A stretch of DNA of 64,000 bases. It comes from Photobacterium malacitanum (GTDB lineage: Bacteria > Pseudomonadota > Gammaproteobacteria > Enterobacterales > Vibrionaceae). Of this stretch, positions 46,296 to 56,151 are shown piece by piece. Below the pieces are notes generated by a model that saw nothing but the letters and a program-made list of their open reading frames with translations, ran no database searches and was not told the origin of the DNA. The stretch lies in assembly GCF_900185615.1 (NCBI RefSeq), contig NZ_FYAK01000006.1, positions 62,001 through 126,000 of the forward strand. Direction: 5' to 3'. The translations under genes and the position numbers were made by a program. Every line of letters starts with the position of its first letter. Within the stretch, counting starts at the first letter, position 1.

Positions 46296-48398
46296 TTGTA
46301 TCTTTTTGATAGCCTGAAAGAAGTCGCAACCAAGTACCTGTCGAAGTCTCAAATTGAGGTGCTTCGACAGGCTTATCTTGTTGCTCGCGACGCCCATGAA
46401 GGCCAAACTCGTTCAACCGGCGAACCTTATATTATCCATCCAGTTGCGGTTGCCCGTATTCTGGCGGAAATGCGTCTCGATATTGAAACTCTGATGGCAG
46501 CCCTGCTGCATGATGTGATTGAAGATACCGAGGTCACTAAAGAGGATTTAGCCTGCCGCTTTGGCGATACTGTTGCCGAATTGGTTGATGGCGTCTCTAA
46601 ACTCGATAAACTCAAATTCCGCGATCGCAAAGAAGCGCAAGCTGAAAACTTCCGTAAAATGATCATGGCAATGGCGCACGATATTCGCGTTATTCTGATC
46701 AAACTTGCTGATCGTACTCACAATATGCGTACGTTAGGGGCACTACGTCCTGATAAACGCCGCCGCATTGCTCGTGAAACCCTTGAAATATTCTCTCCGC
46801 TTGCCCACCGTCTTGGTATTCATAACATCAAATCTGAACTTGAAGAGCTTGGCTTTGAAGCGTTATACCCCAACCGCTACCGCGTCCTAAAACAAGTCGT
46901 CGCAGCAGCCCGTGGCAACCGTAAAGAAATGATTAATAAAATTCACGCAGAAATTGAGGGTCGCCTTAATGATGCGGGAATAGCAGCAGAAGTATCTGGT
47001 CGCGAAAAGAACTTATACTCCATCTATAACAAGATGAAGAATAAAGAACAGCGCTTCCATTCGATCATGGATATCTACGCCTTCCGCGTCTTAGTTAATG
47101 ATCTTGATACTTGCTACCGCGTTTTGGGTCAGGTACATAACCTGTATAAACCCCGCCCAAGCCGCATGAAAGACTATATTGCGATTCCAAAAGCCAATGG
47201 CTATCAATCGCTACATACTTCACTGGTTGGCCCTCACGGGGTACCGGTTGAAGTTCAAATTCGCACTGAAGACATGGATCAGATGGCGGATAAGGGTGTG
47301 GCTGCGCATTGGACTTACAAAGACGGTGAAAACCCTGGTACCACTGCCCAAGTTAAAGCCCAACGTTGGATGCAAAGCCTACTAGAACTTCAACAAAGTG
47401 CGGGAAGCTCATTTGAGTTTATCGAAAATGTAAAATCAGATCTTTTCCCTGATGAAATTTACGTTTTTACCCCTAAAGGCCGCATTGTCGAGTTACCTGT
47501 AGGCGCTACTGCTGTTGATTTTGCCTATGCTGTGCATACCGATATCGGTAATACTTGTGTCGGCTCTCGCGTCGATCGTCAGCCTTACCCATTAAGTAAG
47601 CCGCTGAAAAACGGTCAAACCATCGACATTATCTGCGCGCCAGGTGCGCGACCTAATGCAGCATGGCTTAACTATGTTGTTACTTCACGTGCACGCACGA
47701 AAGTACGCCAAGTATTAAAAACCATGCGCCGTGATGAGTCGATTACCCTTGGGCGTCGACTACTTAATCATGCCTTAGGTGGTGTCAACATGCAGACAAT
47801 TGCAGCTGAAAACATTACCAAAGTATTAGCCGATCTAAAACTTGAAACCGTTGATGATTTATTAACGGAAATCGGTTTAGGTGAGCTAATGAGTGTGGTT
47901 ATTGCACGCCGATTATTAGGTAATGCTGATGAACTCACAGCCAAAAACAGTGATCGCCGCTTACCAATTCAAGGTGCTGACGGTATTTTGCTGACGTTTG
48001 CCAACTGTTGTCATCCAATCCATGGTGATCCGATTGTTGCTCATGTCAGTCCTGGTAAAGGCTTGGTTATTCACCGTGAAGAATGTGCCAATATTCGTGG
48101 TTACCGTAAAGAGCCCGATAAATACATGGCAGTTGAATGGAGCGAAGATTTTGAGCAAGAGTTTGTCACTAACCTCAAAGTCGATATGCAAAATCACCAA
48201 GGTGCACTGGCAGATTTAACCAACACGATTGCAGCAACAGGCTCTAATATTCAAGGTTTAGCGACCGAAGAAAAAGACGGCCGTCTGTATACGATCACTG
48301 TTCGTTTGACGACTAAGAGCCGTGTTCATTTGGCCAATATCATGCGTCGTATTCGTATCATGCCAGATGTGGTGCGGGTTGCTCGCCAAAAAAATTAA
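46296..48398 (+). CDS. spoT: Bifunctional (p)ppGpp synthetase/hydrolase SpoT
   Basis: Controls (p)ppGpp levels in the stringent response. Domains in order: HD hydrolase (ALLHDVIEDTEV), synthetase (SIMDIYAFRVLVND, KDYIAIPKANGYQSLHTS), TGS (VFTPKGRIVELPVGATAVDF) and a C-terminal ACT. The 700 residues fit the family. The start is TTG at 46296, giving MYLFDSLKEVA; E. coli spoT also starts with TTG at the same point, so this is deliberate low-level initiation and not an error. Terminator follows at 48434. Confidence 0.96.
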   Translation: MYLFDSLKEVATKYLSKSQIEVLRQAYLVARDAHEGQTRSTGEPYIIHPVAVARILAEMRLDIETLMAALLHDVIEDTEVTKEDLACRFGDTVAELVDGVSKLDKLKFRDRKEAQAENFRKMIMAMAHDIRVILIKLADRTHNMRTLGALRPDKRRRIARETLEIFSPLAHRLGIHNIKSELEELGFEALYPNRYRVLKQVVAAARGNRKEMINKIHAEIEGRLNDAGIAAEVSGREKNLYSIYNKMKNKEQRFHSIMDIYAFRVLVNDLDTCYRVLGQVHNLYKPRPSRMKDYIAIPKANGYQSLHTSLVGPHGVPVEVQIRTEDMDQMADKGVAAHWTYKDGENPGTTAQVKAQRWMQSLLELQQSAGSSFEFIENVKSDLFPDEIYVFTPKGRIVELPVGATAVDFAYAVHTDIGNTCVGSRVDRQPYPLSKPLKNGQTIDIICAPGARPNAAWLNYVVTSRARTKVRQVLKTMRRDESITLGRRLLNHALGGVNMQTIAAENITKVLADLKLETVDDLLTEIGLGELMSVVIARRLLGNADELTAKNSDRRLPIQGADGILLTFANCCHPIHGDPIVAHVSPGKGLVIHREECANIRGYRKEPDKYMAVEWSEDFEQEFVTNLKVDMQNHQGALADLTNTIAATGSNIQGLATEEKDGRLYTITVRLTTKSRVHLANIMRRIRIMPDVVRVARQKN

Positions 48399-48433
48399 CC
48401 GCAGCCATTTAATCTGCTGTTAATACTATGAAT

Positions 48434-48457
48434 AAAACGCCCACTCATGGGCGTTTT
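48434..48457 (+). terminator. Intrinsic terminator after spoT
   Basis: AAAACGCCCA (48434-48443), CTCA loop, TGGGCGTTTT (48448-48457). It lies ahead of the trmH start chosen here, and the T-run is short, so partial read-through to trmH-recG is plausible. Confidence 0.75.
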
Positions 48458-48523
48458 GTGTATTTGGCAATCAATCCATATTATTATGGTGTCATTGTTA
48501 TTATTACCAATGGCTTAAACCGT

Positions 48524-49252
48524 ATGACTCCTGATCGCTTTCAACGTATCCATCAAGTATTAGCTACTCGCCAACCCGACCTCACTGTATGCATGGAAGA
48601 GGTCCACAAGCCCAATAATGTCTCTGCTATTATTCGTACTGCTGATGCGGTTGGGGTTCATAAAGTGCACGCGGTGTGGCCAAAAGAGGCCATGAAAGTA
48701 CTGAGTCATACTTCAGCTGGCGCTCGTAACTGGGTCGAGCTTGAAACCCATGACACCATGGTTGAGGCTATCAGCACCCTTAAAGCACAAGGCATGCAAG
48801 TCCTTGCGACCAACTTATCCGCCTCTGCGGTTGATTTTCGTGAGGTCGATTACACCAAACCAACCGCGATTATTCTCGGTGGTGAAAAAAATGGTATCAC
48901 TGCTGAAGCATTAGCGATGGCTGATCAAGATATTATTATTCCCATGGTCGGTATGGTGCAATCTCTCAATGTTTCTGTCGCCAGTGCACTCATTCTCTAC
49001 GAAGCACAACGTCAACGTCAAAATGCAGGCATGTATGATCGCACGACCACTTTACTTGATGCTAGTGTGGTAAATCGTATTCTATTTGAACGTGGACATC
49101 CGGTATTAGCCAATGTTGCTAAACAGAAAAATCTACCGTACCCGCAATTAGATGATCAAGGCCAGATTGTTGCCGACGAGCAATGGTGGGCAGCGATGCA
49201 AGCCAAAAAGGTCAAACGCCCTGTCGCAACTAGCGTAACTAACAAGGACTAA
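48524..49252 (+). CDS. trmH: tRNA (guanosine(18)-2'-O)-methyltransferase TrmH
   Basis: SPOUT enzyme making Gm18 in tRNA. MTPDRFQRIHQVLATRQPDL aligns with the E. coli TrmH start, so ATG 48524 is chosen; the frame extends to 48428 but that stretch contains the spoT terminator. NNVSAIIRTADAVGVH, ILGGEKNGIT and MVGMVQSLNVSVASALILYE are the cofactor-knot motifs. About 242 residues. Two bases separate it from recG. Confidence 0.94.
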   Translation: MTPDRFQRIHQVLATRQPDLTVCMEEVHKPNNVSAIIRTADAVGVHKVHAVWPKEAMKVLSHTSAGARNWVELETHDTMVEAISTLKAQGMQVLATNLSASAVDFREVDYTKPTAIILGGEKNGITAEALAMADQDIIIPMVGMVQSLNVSVASALILYEAQRQRQNAGMYDRTTTLLDASVVNRILFERGHPVLANVAKQKNLPYPQLDDQGQIVADEQWWAAMQAKKVKRPVATSVTNKD

Positions 49253-49254
49253 CC

Positions 49255-51336
49255 ATGAGCGGACAACTCCTCAACACTATCGCCCTCACTGAACTCACTG
49301 GTGTTGGCGCCAAAATGGCAGAAAAACTCCACAAAATTGGGCTTAATAACGTTCAAGATGTGCTGTTTCACTTGCCACTTCGTTATGAGGATCGTACCCG
49401 CATTTGGCCAATTAATCGGGTTGCGCCCGGTCAGTTTTTAACGGTTCAAGGTGAAGTTAGCCATTGCAGCATTCAATTTGGCAAACGCAAAATGCTAACG
49501 GTAAAAATTGGTGATACCACAGGCTCGGTGACGTTAAAGTTTTTTAATTTTAATGCCGCGATGAAAAACAGCTTTAGCCAAGGCAAGCAAGTAAAAGCCT
49601 ACGGCGAAATTAAAGGGAGTCAGTTTGGGCTGGAAATCATTCATCCCGATTACCGCCTTTTTTCTGAACCGACAGCGCTGAGTGTTGAGGAAACGTTAAC
49701 GCCGGTATACCCAACCACTGATGGTTTACGCCAAGCAACATTGCGTAATTTAACCGATCAAGCGCTCGCTTTACTTGCAAAGTCAGCAGTTACCGAGTTA
49801 CTCCCGACGGGTCTTTATGATCAACAAATGACCCTCGCTCAAGCGTTACAATTGATGCATCGTCCCACGGCTGATATTTCGTTAGAACAATTTGATGCTG
49901 GCAAACATCCAGCCCAAAAACGGTTAATTTTAGAAGAATTATTAGCCCAAAATTTATCAATGTTGGCACTGCGCAGTAAAGGGCAACAGCATCAAAGTTG
50001 GTCCTTAGCGCCACAAGACACTCTCAAGCAACAACTACTTGCCAGTCTACCGTTCACACCAACAGGCGCGCAGCAACGGGTTGTGGCTGATATAGAGACC
50101 GATCTTGCACAACCGCAGCCAATGATGCGCCTAGTACAAGGGGATGTTGGATCGGGAAAAACACTAGTGGCCGCGCTGGCTGCTTTACGCGCCATTGAGC
50201 ACGGTTATCAAGTTGCATTAATGGCACCTACCGAATTATTAGCTGAGCAACATGCGCACAACTTTGCACAGTGGCTCAACCCAATGGGGATTGAAGTCGG
50301 TTGGATGGCAGGCAAACTCAAAGGTAAAGCGCGAGAAAAAGAATTAGTTCGCATTGCCAATGGTGACGCCAAAATGGTGGTTGGTACTCATGCTTTATTT
50401 CAAGACCAAGTAGTATTTCAGAACCTTGCGCTAATTATTATCGATGAACAACACCGTTTTGGTGTCCATCAGCGGTTAGATCTACGAGAAAAAGGGGCGA
50501 CAAACGGTTGTTACCCGCACCAATTAGTGATGACGGCCACCCCAATTCCACGTACCCTTGCGATGACAGCTTATGCCGATATGGATACCTCGGTGATCGA
50601 TGAGTTACCACCAGGTCGAACGCCAATTCAAACCGTTGCGTTGCCTGATAGCCGTCGCCCACAAATTATTGAGCGTATTCGCGCCGCATGTCAGCAAGAA
50701 GGCCGTCAAGCGTATTGGGTTTGCACCTTGATTGATGAATCTGAAGTATTAGAAGCGCAAGCGGCATCAGATACCGCCGATGAACTTACTCGCCTATTAC
50801 CCGATCTCAAGGTTGGTTTAGTTCACGGTCGAATGAAGCCCAAAGAAAAACAAGCAATTATGGCAAGTTTTAAAGCAGGTGAGATTGATTTATTAGTCGC
50901 CACTACCGTTATCGAAGTTGGCGTTGATGTTCCCAATGCCAGTTTAATGGTGATTGAAAACCCAGAACGGCTTGGATTAGCGCAATTACACCAATTACGC
51001 GGTCGAGTCGGTCGCGGCCAAATCGCCAGTCATTGTGTGTTGCTTTACCATGCGCCGCTGACCAAAACGGCTCAAAAACGCTTAGCAGTGTTACGAGAAA
51101 GTAGTGATGGGTTTGTGATTGCGCAGCGCGATCTTGAAATTAGAGGCCCTGGTGAATTACTGGGCACGAAACAAACGGGTATTGCTGATTTTAAAGTGGC
51201 TGATTTAATTCGCGATCAATACTTAATTCCTCAAGTACAAAAACTCGCACGTTATATTCACGACCAATATCCTGATAATGCTGCAGCGATTATCGAGCGC
51301 TGGATAGGCCAACGTGAAAATTATTCTAACGCCTAG
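49255..51336 (+). CDS. recG: ATP-dependent DNA helicase RecG
   Basis: Remodels stalled forks and Holliday junctions. An N-terminal wedge/OB domain (LTGVGAKMAEKLHKIGL, LPLRYEDRT) precedes the two helicase lobes, with Walker A GDVGSGKT, Walker B IIDEQHRFG, TATPIPRTLAM, and motif VI QLRGRVGRG. Length 693 is normal. Start ATG two bases after trmH, so coupled. Confidence 0.97.
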   Translation: MSGQLLNTIALTELTGVGAKMAEKLHKIGLNNVQDVLFHLPLRYEDRTRIWPINRVAPGQFLTVQGEVSHCSIQFGKRKMLTVKIGDTTGSVTLKFFNFNAAMKNSFSQGKQVKAYGEIKGSQFGLEIIHPDYRLFSEPTALSVEETLTPVYPTTDGLRQATLRNLTDQALALLAKSAVTELLPTGLYDQQMTLAQALQLMHRPTADISLEQFDAGKHPAQKRLILEELLAQNLSMLALRSKGQQHQSWSLAPQDTLKQQLLASLPFTPTGAQQRVVADIETDLAQPQPMMRLVQGDVGSGKTLVAALAALRAIEHGYQVALMAPTELLAEQHAHNFAQWLNPMGIEVGWMAGKLKGKAREKELVRIANGDAKMVVGTHALFQDQVVFQNLALIIIDEQHRFGVHQRLDLREKGATNGCYPHQLVMTATPIPRTLAMTAYADMDTSVIDELPPGRTPIQTVALPDSRRPQIIERIRAACQQEGRQAYWVCTLIDESEVLEAQAASDTADELTRLLPDLKVGLVHGRMKPKEKQAIMASFKAGEIDLLVATTVIEVGVDVPNASLMVIENPERLGLAQLHQLRGRVGRGQIASHCVLLYHAPLTKTAQKRLAVLRESSDGFVIAQRDLEIRGPGELLGTKQTGIADFKVADLIRDQYLIPQVQKLARYIHDQYPDNAAAIIERWIGQRENYSNA

Positions 51337-51348
51337 CATCTATGCTAT

Positions 51349-51385
51349 CGCGGTTATTGTTGCCTAATGCTAATAACCGCGTAGT
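51349..51385 (+). terminator. Terminator-like inverted repeat after recG
   Basis: CGCGGTTATT (51349-51358) and AATAACCGCG (51372-51381) with a 13-base loop. The following TAGTTTACC is only a weak T-tract. Confidence 0.5.
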
Positions 51386-51609
51386 TTACCCTTCGTCAGT
51401 CGTTATTAATTAATCACATCACCCACCAAAAGCAAACGATTGCTATTTTAAAAAAGATAATTACAATAGCGGCAAAATTTCACTACTTTACTCTCTGCCA
51501 GTGTTGATTTGGTTCTGACTAACAGCAATCACAGATCACCGCCAATCACACAAGTATTTGCCCACTCAGCGCGAATAATGGATACCAGAGAACCGGTTAG
51601 GATCGAACA

Positions 51610-53019
51610 ATGACTCAGCATCACACCAGTTCCACGCCAAAAAACTCTGATCTTATTTATCGTTTAGATGATAGACCGCCGCTGCCCCAAACCCTATTTG
51701 CTGCAACCCAACATTTACTGGCGATGTTTGTCGCAGTGATCACACCGTCATTAATTATTTGCCAGTCTTTGGGATTACCCGCCAATGACACTAACACGAT
51801 TGTTAGCATGTCATTACTGGCATCAGGGATTGCTTCATTTATTCAAATTAAAACCTTTGGCCCAATTGGTTCGGGCTTATTGTCAATTCAAGGTACAAGT
51901 TTTAATTTCTTAGGCCCGATTATAGGTGCTGGTTTAGCACTGAAAGCCGGTGGTGCTGACACTCAAACCATGATGGCGGCCATTTTTGGTACCATCATTT
52001 TTGCCGCTTTCACTGAAGTATTTATTTCACGGATTTTGCAACATGCGCAACGTATTATTACTCCGTTAGTGTCTGGCATTGTGGTGACATTAATCGGTTT
52101 AACCTTAATTCAGATAGGCCTAACCTCCATTGGTGGTGGTTATAGTGCAATTGCTGACGGTAGCTTTGGTAGCCTTGATAATCTGATGCTAGCAGGCACA
52201 GTATTAGGGTTTATTGTGTTGCTGAACCGCGTTAAAAATCCTTACTTACGAGTATCATCGATTGTTATTGCCATGACTGCTGGTACTTTATTGGCATGGC
52301 TGTTAGGAATGATAAAAACCGATATCGCCACTACCAACCCATTAATTGCGATTCCAATGCCAATGCAATATGGGCTCAGTTTTGATTGGGGATTATTGGT
52401 ACCCTTGATGATTGTATTTGCAGTCACTTCATTGGAAGCTATCGGTGATATTACTGCAACCTCAGAGACCTCAGAGCAACCAGTCAAAGGGCCGCTATAT
52501 ATGAAGCGTATCAAAGGTGGTGTGCTCGCAGATGGACTTAACTCAGCAATGGCTGCGGTATTTAATAGCTTTCCCAATTCAACCTTTAGCCAAAACAATG
52601 GCATCATTCAGCTAACCGGTGTTGCAAGTCGCTACATTGGCTATTTTGTCGCAGGTATGTTGGTGCTATTAGGGCTATTTCCTGATGTCGCTAATTTAGT
52701 CCAACTGATTCCTGAGCCAGTATTAGGCGGTGCAACGATTGTCATGTTTGGCACCATTGCCGCATCGGGAATTCGAATCATCTCCCGCTGTCACCTTGAT
52801 CGTCGCGCCATTTTAATCATGGCACTGTCATTCTCGATGGGATTAGGCATTGCGCAAAAGCCTGAAATTTTGCAATTCCTGCCAGAGATTGTAAAAAGTA
52901 TTTTATCTTCTGGTATGGCTGCTGGCGGTATTACCGCGATTTTATTAAATATCATTTTGCCTGATGATAATGCTGATGCTGTTGAACTGATTGATGAAGC
53001 AAAGATCACTCAACACTAA
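51610..53019 (+). CDS. xanP: Xanthine permease XanP-like (NAT/NCS2 family)
   Basis: Inner-membrane proton symporter for xanthine. It begins with a soluble stretch then [18 protein letters not shown] and [13 protein letters not shown], close to E. coli XanP. The NAT signature is [18 protein letters not shown], and the substrate-site Glu is in [15 protein letters not shown]. Around fourteen hydrophobic segments. It lies after recG as does xanP (with gltS between) in E. coli; gltS is absent here. Uracil transport is a less likely alternative. Confidence 0.85.
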   Translation: MTQHHTSSTPKNSDLIYRLDDRPPLPQTLFAATQHLLAMFVAVITPSLIICQSLGLPANDTNTIVSMSLLASGIASFIQIKTFGPIGSGLLSIQGTSFNFLGPIIGAGLALKAGGADTQTMMAAIFGTIIFAAFTEVFISRILQHAQRIITPLVSGIVVTLIGLTLIQIGLTSIGGGYSAIADGSFGSLDNLMLAGTVLGFIVLLNRVKNPYLRVSSIVIAMTAGTLLAWLLGMIKTDIATTNPLIAIPMPMQYGLSFDWGLLVPLMIVFAVTSLEAIGDITATSETSEQPVKGPLYMKRIKGGVLADGLNSAMAAVFNSFPNSTFSQNNGIIQLTGVASRYIGYFVAGMLVLLGLFPDVANLVQLIPEPVLGGATIVMFGTIAASGIRIISRCHLDRRAILIMALSFSMGLGIAQKPEILQFLPEIVKSILSSGMAAGGITAILLNIILPDDNADAVELIDEAKITQH

Positions 53020-53033
53020 TTATCATCCTCATT

Positions 53034-53076
53034 AAAAAAAGCCCGCCTCATTATGAATTGAGAGCGGGCTTTTTAT
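53034..53076. terminator. Bidirectional terminator xanP/envZ
   Basis: AAAAAGCCCGC (53036-53046) and GCGGGCTTTTT (53064-53074) with an inner CTCA/TTGAG pairing, between converging genes. Confidence 0.88.
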
Positions 53077-53111
53077 TGGGTCTTATTTCACAGCCAAGCG
53101 AAGTTAAATCC

Positions 53112-54446
53112 TTACGGCTTGAGCTTATGTAATGGCAAACTGATCTCCACTCTTAGTCCACCTTCACTGCGATTACGCACTGAAATAGCCCCTTCATTTT
53201 GATCGATAATTCGCTTCACAATCGCTAACCCAAGCCCTGTACCTTCGGTTTCACTACCACGGGCAGAATCACCACGGGTTAATGGCTGAAACATTTTAGT
53301 GACTTGATTGGGTTCAATCCCTGGACCATCATCTTCAACGCAAAACCAAGCGGATTTACGATCAACCGAAGCACCGCTGGATATTCTCACCCAACCATTA
53401 CCGTAGCGTTGCGCATTGATCACCAAGTTAGCTACCGCGCGTTTAAGGGCTACCGCGTTAGCTGAAATCGTCCCCGGTACTGGCGTTAATTGCTGTTCAA
53501 TAACATTGCCATAACTGCCTTCAGTATGTGCCACATCTTCTAACAATACGTTCAGATCGATATCTTCTTCATCTTGTTTTTTGGTCGATTTTAAATAATC
53601 CATAAACTGACTAATGATAGCGTTACATTCTTCAGTATCTGTGATCATTGATTCCGCTAAATAACTGTCCTCTGGTGACATCATTTCAGTCGCGAGTCGA
53701 ATACGGGTTAATGGTGTCCGCAAATCATGGCTCACTCCCGCCATTAATAAAGCCCGATCATCTTCAAGCTGTTTGATGCCTTGTGACATTTGATTAAAAG
53801 CTTTGGTCACAGAGCGAATTTCAGAGGCACCTTGTTCAGGTAACTGCGGCGGTGTTTCACCACGCCCAACTTGCAATGCGGCTTGTTCAAGTTCGACTAA
53901 CGGCCGATTTTGAATCCGAATAAACAACCAACCGCCAGCAATAACTAAGAAAGCAATAATTAAGCTATAACGAAATAACGGTGCGAAATCATCTTCTTGT
54001 AATTCAGATAAAGGAATACGCATCAAAAAGTTTGGCATCGCATCGGTTTTCATCCACAGCACATAGCTATGAGTACCAAGCAATAACCGCACATCGGTTG
54101 GTGAATGTAATTCACGCGACATTTCTTCACTCAAATAACTAATATGAGTGGCATCATTAAATTCTTCAGCGCCTGGAGAATTAGGCGCATGTAACGTCAC
54201 TCCAAGTTCTTCAAGTAACTTACGTCGAATAGGTCGATCAAGATAAATCGTTTGGCCGTCAGCCATCTTAATATCTTCTTTCAACATCAACTTAACTTCG
54301 TAAGCTAAAATACGATTAAATTGCTGAATACTTGGCAGTAGCGCGTAATTCACTATAGTGAGATATGAAAAAATCTGGCTTGCGATTAACAAGCCAGCTA
54401 ATAATATCAGTGTTCGCGCAAAGGTACTTTTGGGCGATAACCGCAT
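53112..54446 (-). CDS. envZ: Osmosensor histidine kinase EnvZ
   Basis: Inner-membrane kinase/phosphatase for OmpR. The 444 residues show a first membrane helix (about 10-30), a periplasmic domain, second helix (about 160-178), HAMP, the His240 box [13 protein letters not shown], and the ATPase domain with [19 protein letters not shown], and [14 protein letters not shown]-spacing of three bases from ompR shows an ompR-envZ operon. Length is close to E. coli EnvZ. Confidence 0.95.
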   Translation of the reverse strand: MRLSPKSTFARTLILLAGLLIASQIFSYLTIVNYALLPSIQQFNRILAYEVKLMLKEDIKMADGQTIYLDRPIRRKLLEELGVTLHAPNSPGAEEFNDATHISYLSEEMSRELHSPTDVRLLLGTHSYVLWMKTDAMPNFLMRIPLSELQEDDFAPLFRYSLIIAFLVIAGGWLFIRIQNRPLVELEQAALQVGRGETPPQLPEQGASEIRSVTKAFNQMSQGIKQLEDDRALLMAGVSHDLRTPLTRIRLATEMMSPEDSYLAESMITDTEECNAIISQFMDYLKSTKKQDEEDIDLNVLLEDVAHTEGSYGNVIEQQLTPVPGTISANAVALKRAVANLVINAQRYGNGWVRISSGASVDRKSAWFCVEDDGPGIEPNQVTKMFQPLTRGDSARGSETEGTGLGLAIVKRIIDQNEGAISVRNRSEGGLRVEISLPLHKLKP

Positions 54447-54449
54447 GGC

Positions 54450-55169
54450 TTACGCCTCACGACCATCAGGTACGAATACATACCCTAAACCCCATACCGT
54501 TTGAATATAACGCGGGCGACTAGGATCATCTTCCACCATGCGGCGTAGACGTGAAATCTGTACATCAATCGAACGTTCCATCGCCGAATATTCACGACCA
54601 CGGGCCATATTCATTAACTTGTCACGTGACATTGGCTCACGCGCATTAGTAACAAGGGCTTTTAATACAGCAAACTCGCCCGATGTCAGTGGCATTGGTG
54701 CATCGCCGCGGAACATTTCACGGGTGCCAAGATTAAGACGGAACTCACCAAATTCAATCACTTTGCTTGAGACACTCGGTGCGCCCGGTGCCTCAATCGT
54801 TTGACGACGTAATACCGCACGAATACGCGCTAATAATTCACGTGGATTAAATGGCTTTGGCAGATAATCATCGGCGCCAACTTCAAGGCCAACAATGCGA
54901 TCAACTTCATCGCCTTTTGCTGTCAGCATTAAAATAGGTAGCATGTTGTTAGCATTACGTAGGCGACGACAGATAGATAAGCCATCTTCACCAGGTAACA
55001 TTAAATCTAATACCATTAGATGAAATGTTTCACGCGCCAGTAAACGATCCATTTGCTCGCCATTAGCAACACTGCGTACTTGAAATCCTTGCTCAGAAAG
55101 GTAACGCTCAAGTAACGCCCGTAAACGCATGTCGTCATCGACCACTAATATCTTATAATTTTCCTGCAT
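54450..55169 (-). CDS. ompR: Response regulator OmpR
   Basis: DNA-binding response regulator controlling porins and osmotic responses. The receiver domain has D11-D12 and phosphoacceptor Asp55 (VLDLMLPGED), with Lys in DYLPKPFNPREL. The winged helix contains RGREYSAMERSIDVQISRL, as in OmpR, and ends VWGLGYVFVPDGREA. Length 239 matches E. coli OmpR. Divergent from greB. Confidence 0.96.
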   Translation of the reverse strand: MQENYKILVVDDDMRLRALLERYLSEQGFQVRSVANGEQMDRLLARETFHLMVLDLMLPGEDGLSICRRLRNANNMLPILMLTAKGDEVDRIVGLEVGADDYLPKPFNPRELLARIRAVLRRQTIEAPGAPSVSSKVIEFGEFRLNLGTREMFRGDAPMPLTSGEFAVLKALVTNAREPMSRDKLMNMARGREYSAMERSIDVQISRLRRMVEDDPSRPRYIQTVWGLGYVFVPDGREA

Positions 55170-55575
55170 TTTTCACCTTCATCGATCACGATAGCAAGTT
55201 GTTACTAAGTGTACGCAAGTCGTAATAACTAACGCTTTATTTAACAAACATTAGCGATACATAATAATCACCATTAGACATGAATTATAACATGCTAATT
55301 CGTCTCATGATTGGGTTATTAACATCACGTAAATATTCAATCGCCACTGTTTTGCTATGTCTTTATAGCATGGAGATTCATCTCTGAATACTCTTTTACT
55401 TGAGAGATTAATTTGCTATATCAACACCATAACATTTCACCTGTAGCACTACCTGCTACAACGTATCGACATCATCAGCCCGCCACTATTAAGAGGTCGC
55501 AAATTATTATCATCCGACTTTCTATTTTGCCTAAGCAATGATAGAACAATGCCAAACAATCGCTTGAGAATAATG
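55170..55575. other. Divergent region ompR|greB, no gene seen
   Basis: About 400 bases without a credible ORF. It must carry promoters for ompR-envZ and greB-tex. AT-rich. No operator could be identified by eye. Confidence 0.4.
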
Positions 55576-56052
55576 ATGAGAACCAACTTAATCACCCGTG
55601 AAGGTTTTGATAAATTAGAAGAAGAACTCAATTACTTATGGCGTGAAGAGCGCCCAGAAGTGACCAAGAAAGTAACGTGGGCAGCAAGCTTAGGTGATCG
55701 TAGTGAAAATGCGGATTATCAATATAATAAAAAGCGACTGCGTGAAATTGACCGCCGAGTACGTTTTTTACGTAAACGCTTAGAAGCAGTTAAAGTCATT
55801 GATTATTCCCCTCAACAAGATGGCAAGGTGTTCTTTGGTGCTTGGGTTGAAATTGAAAATGAAGCAGGAGAACAAAAAACATTTCGCATTGTAGGTCCAG
55901 ATGAAATCTATGGCCGCAATGATTACATTTCTATAGATTCACCGATGGCACGGGCATTGCTCAGCAAACAAGTGGACGACGATACCGTGGTTACGACACC
56001 GCTGGGTAAAAAGATGTGGTTTATTAATCACATTCGCTATCAAACCCAATAA
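55576..56052 (+). CDS. greB: Transcription elongation factor GreB
   Basis: Stimulates RNA cleavage in backtracked RNA polymerase. The N-terminal coiled coil holds LNYLWREERPEVTKKVTWAA and the acidic tip GDRSENADYQYNKKRLREID; the C-terminal FKBP-like part has EIYGRNDYISIDSPMARALL. MRTNLITREG aligns with the E. coli start, so the ATG at 55576 is chosen over 55549 and 55573; GAGA lies six bases upstream. Divergent from ompR and followed by tex, as in E. coli. Confidence 0.95.
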   Translation: MRTNLITREGFDKLEEELNYLWREERPEVTKKVTWAASLGDRSENADYQYNKKRLREIDRRVRFLRKRLEAVKVIDYSPQQDGKVFFGAWVEIENEAGEQKTFRIVGPDEIYGRNDYISIDSPMARALLSKQVDDDTVVTTPLGKKMWFINHIRYQTQ

Positions 56053-56151
56053 AGCTATTACAGCCTGACACACTCTTCACCGCGGCTGACTTGCCAGATC
56101 AAGATTCAGCCGTAGAATGGAAGCTTAACGATTAACAAGAGATATCAACGG

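Noticed and set aside
48428..48523. N-terminal extension of TrmH
   Set aside because: It contains the spoT terminator, and alignment with E. coli TrmH begins at 48524.
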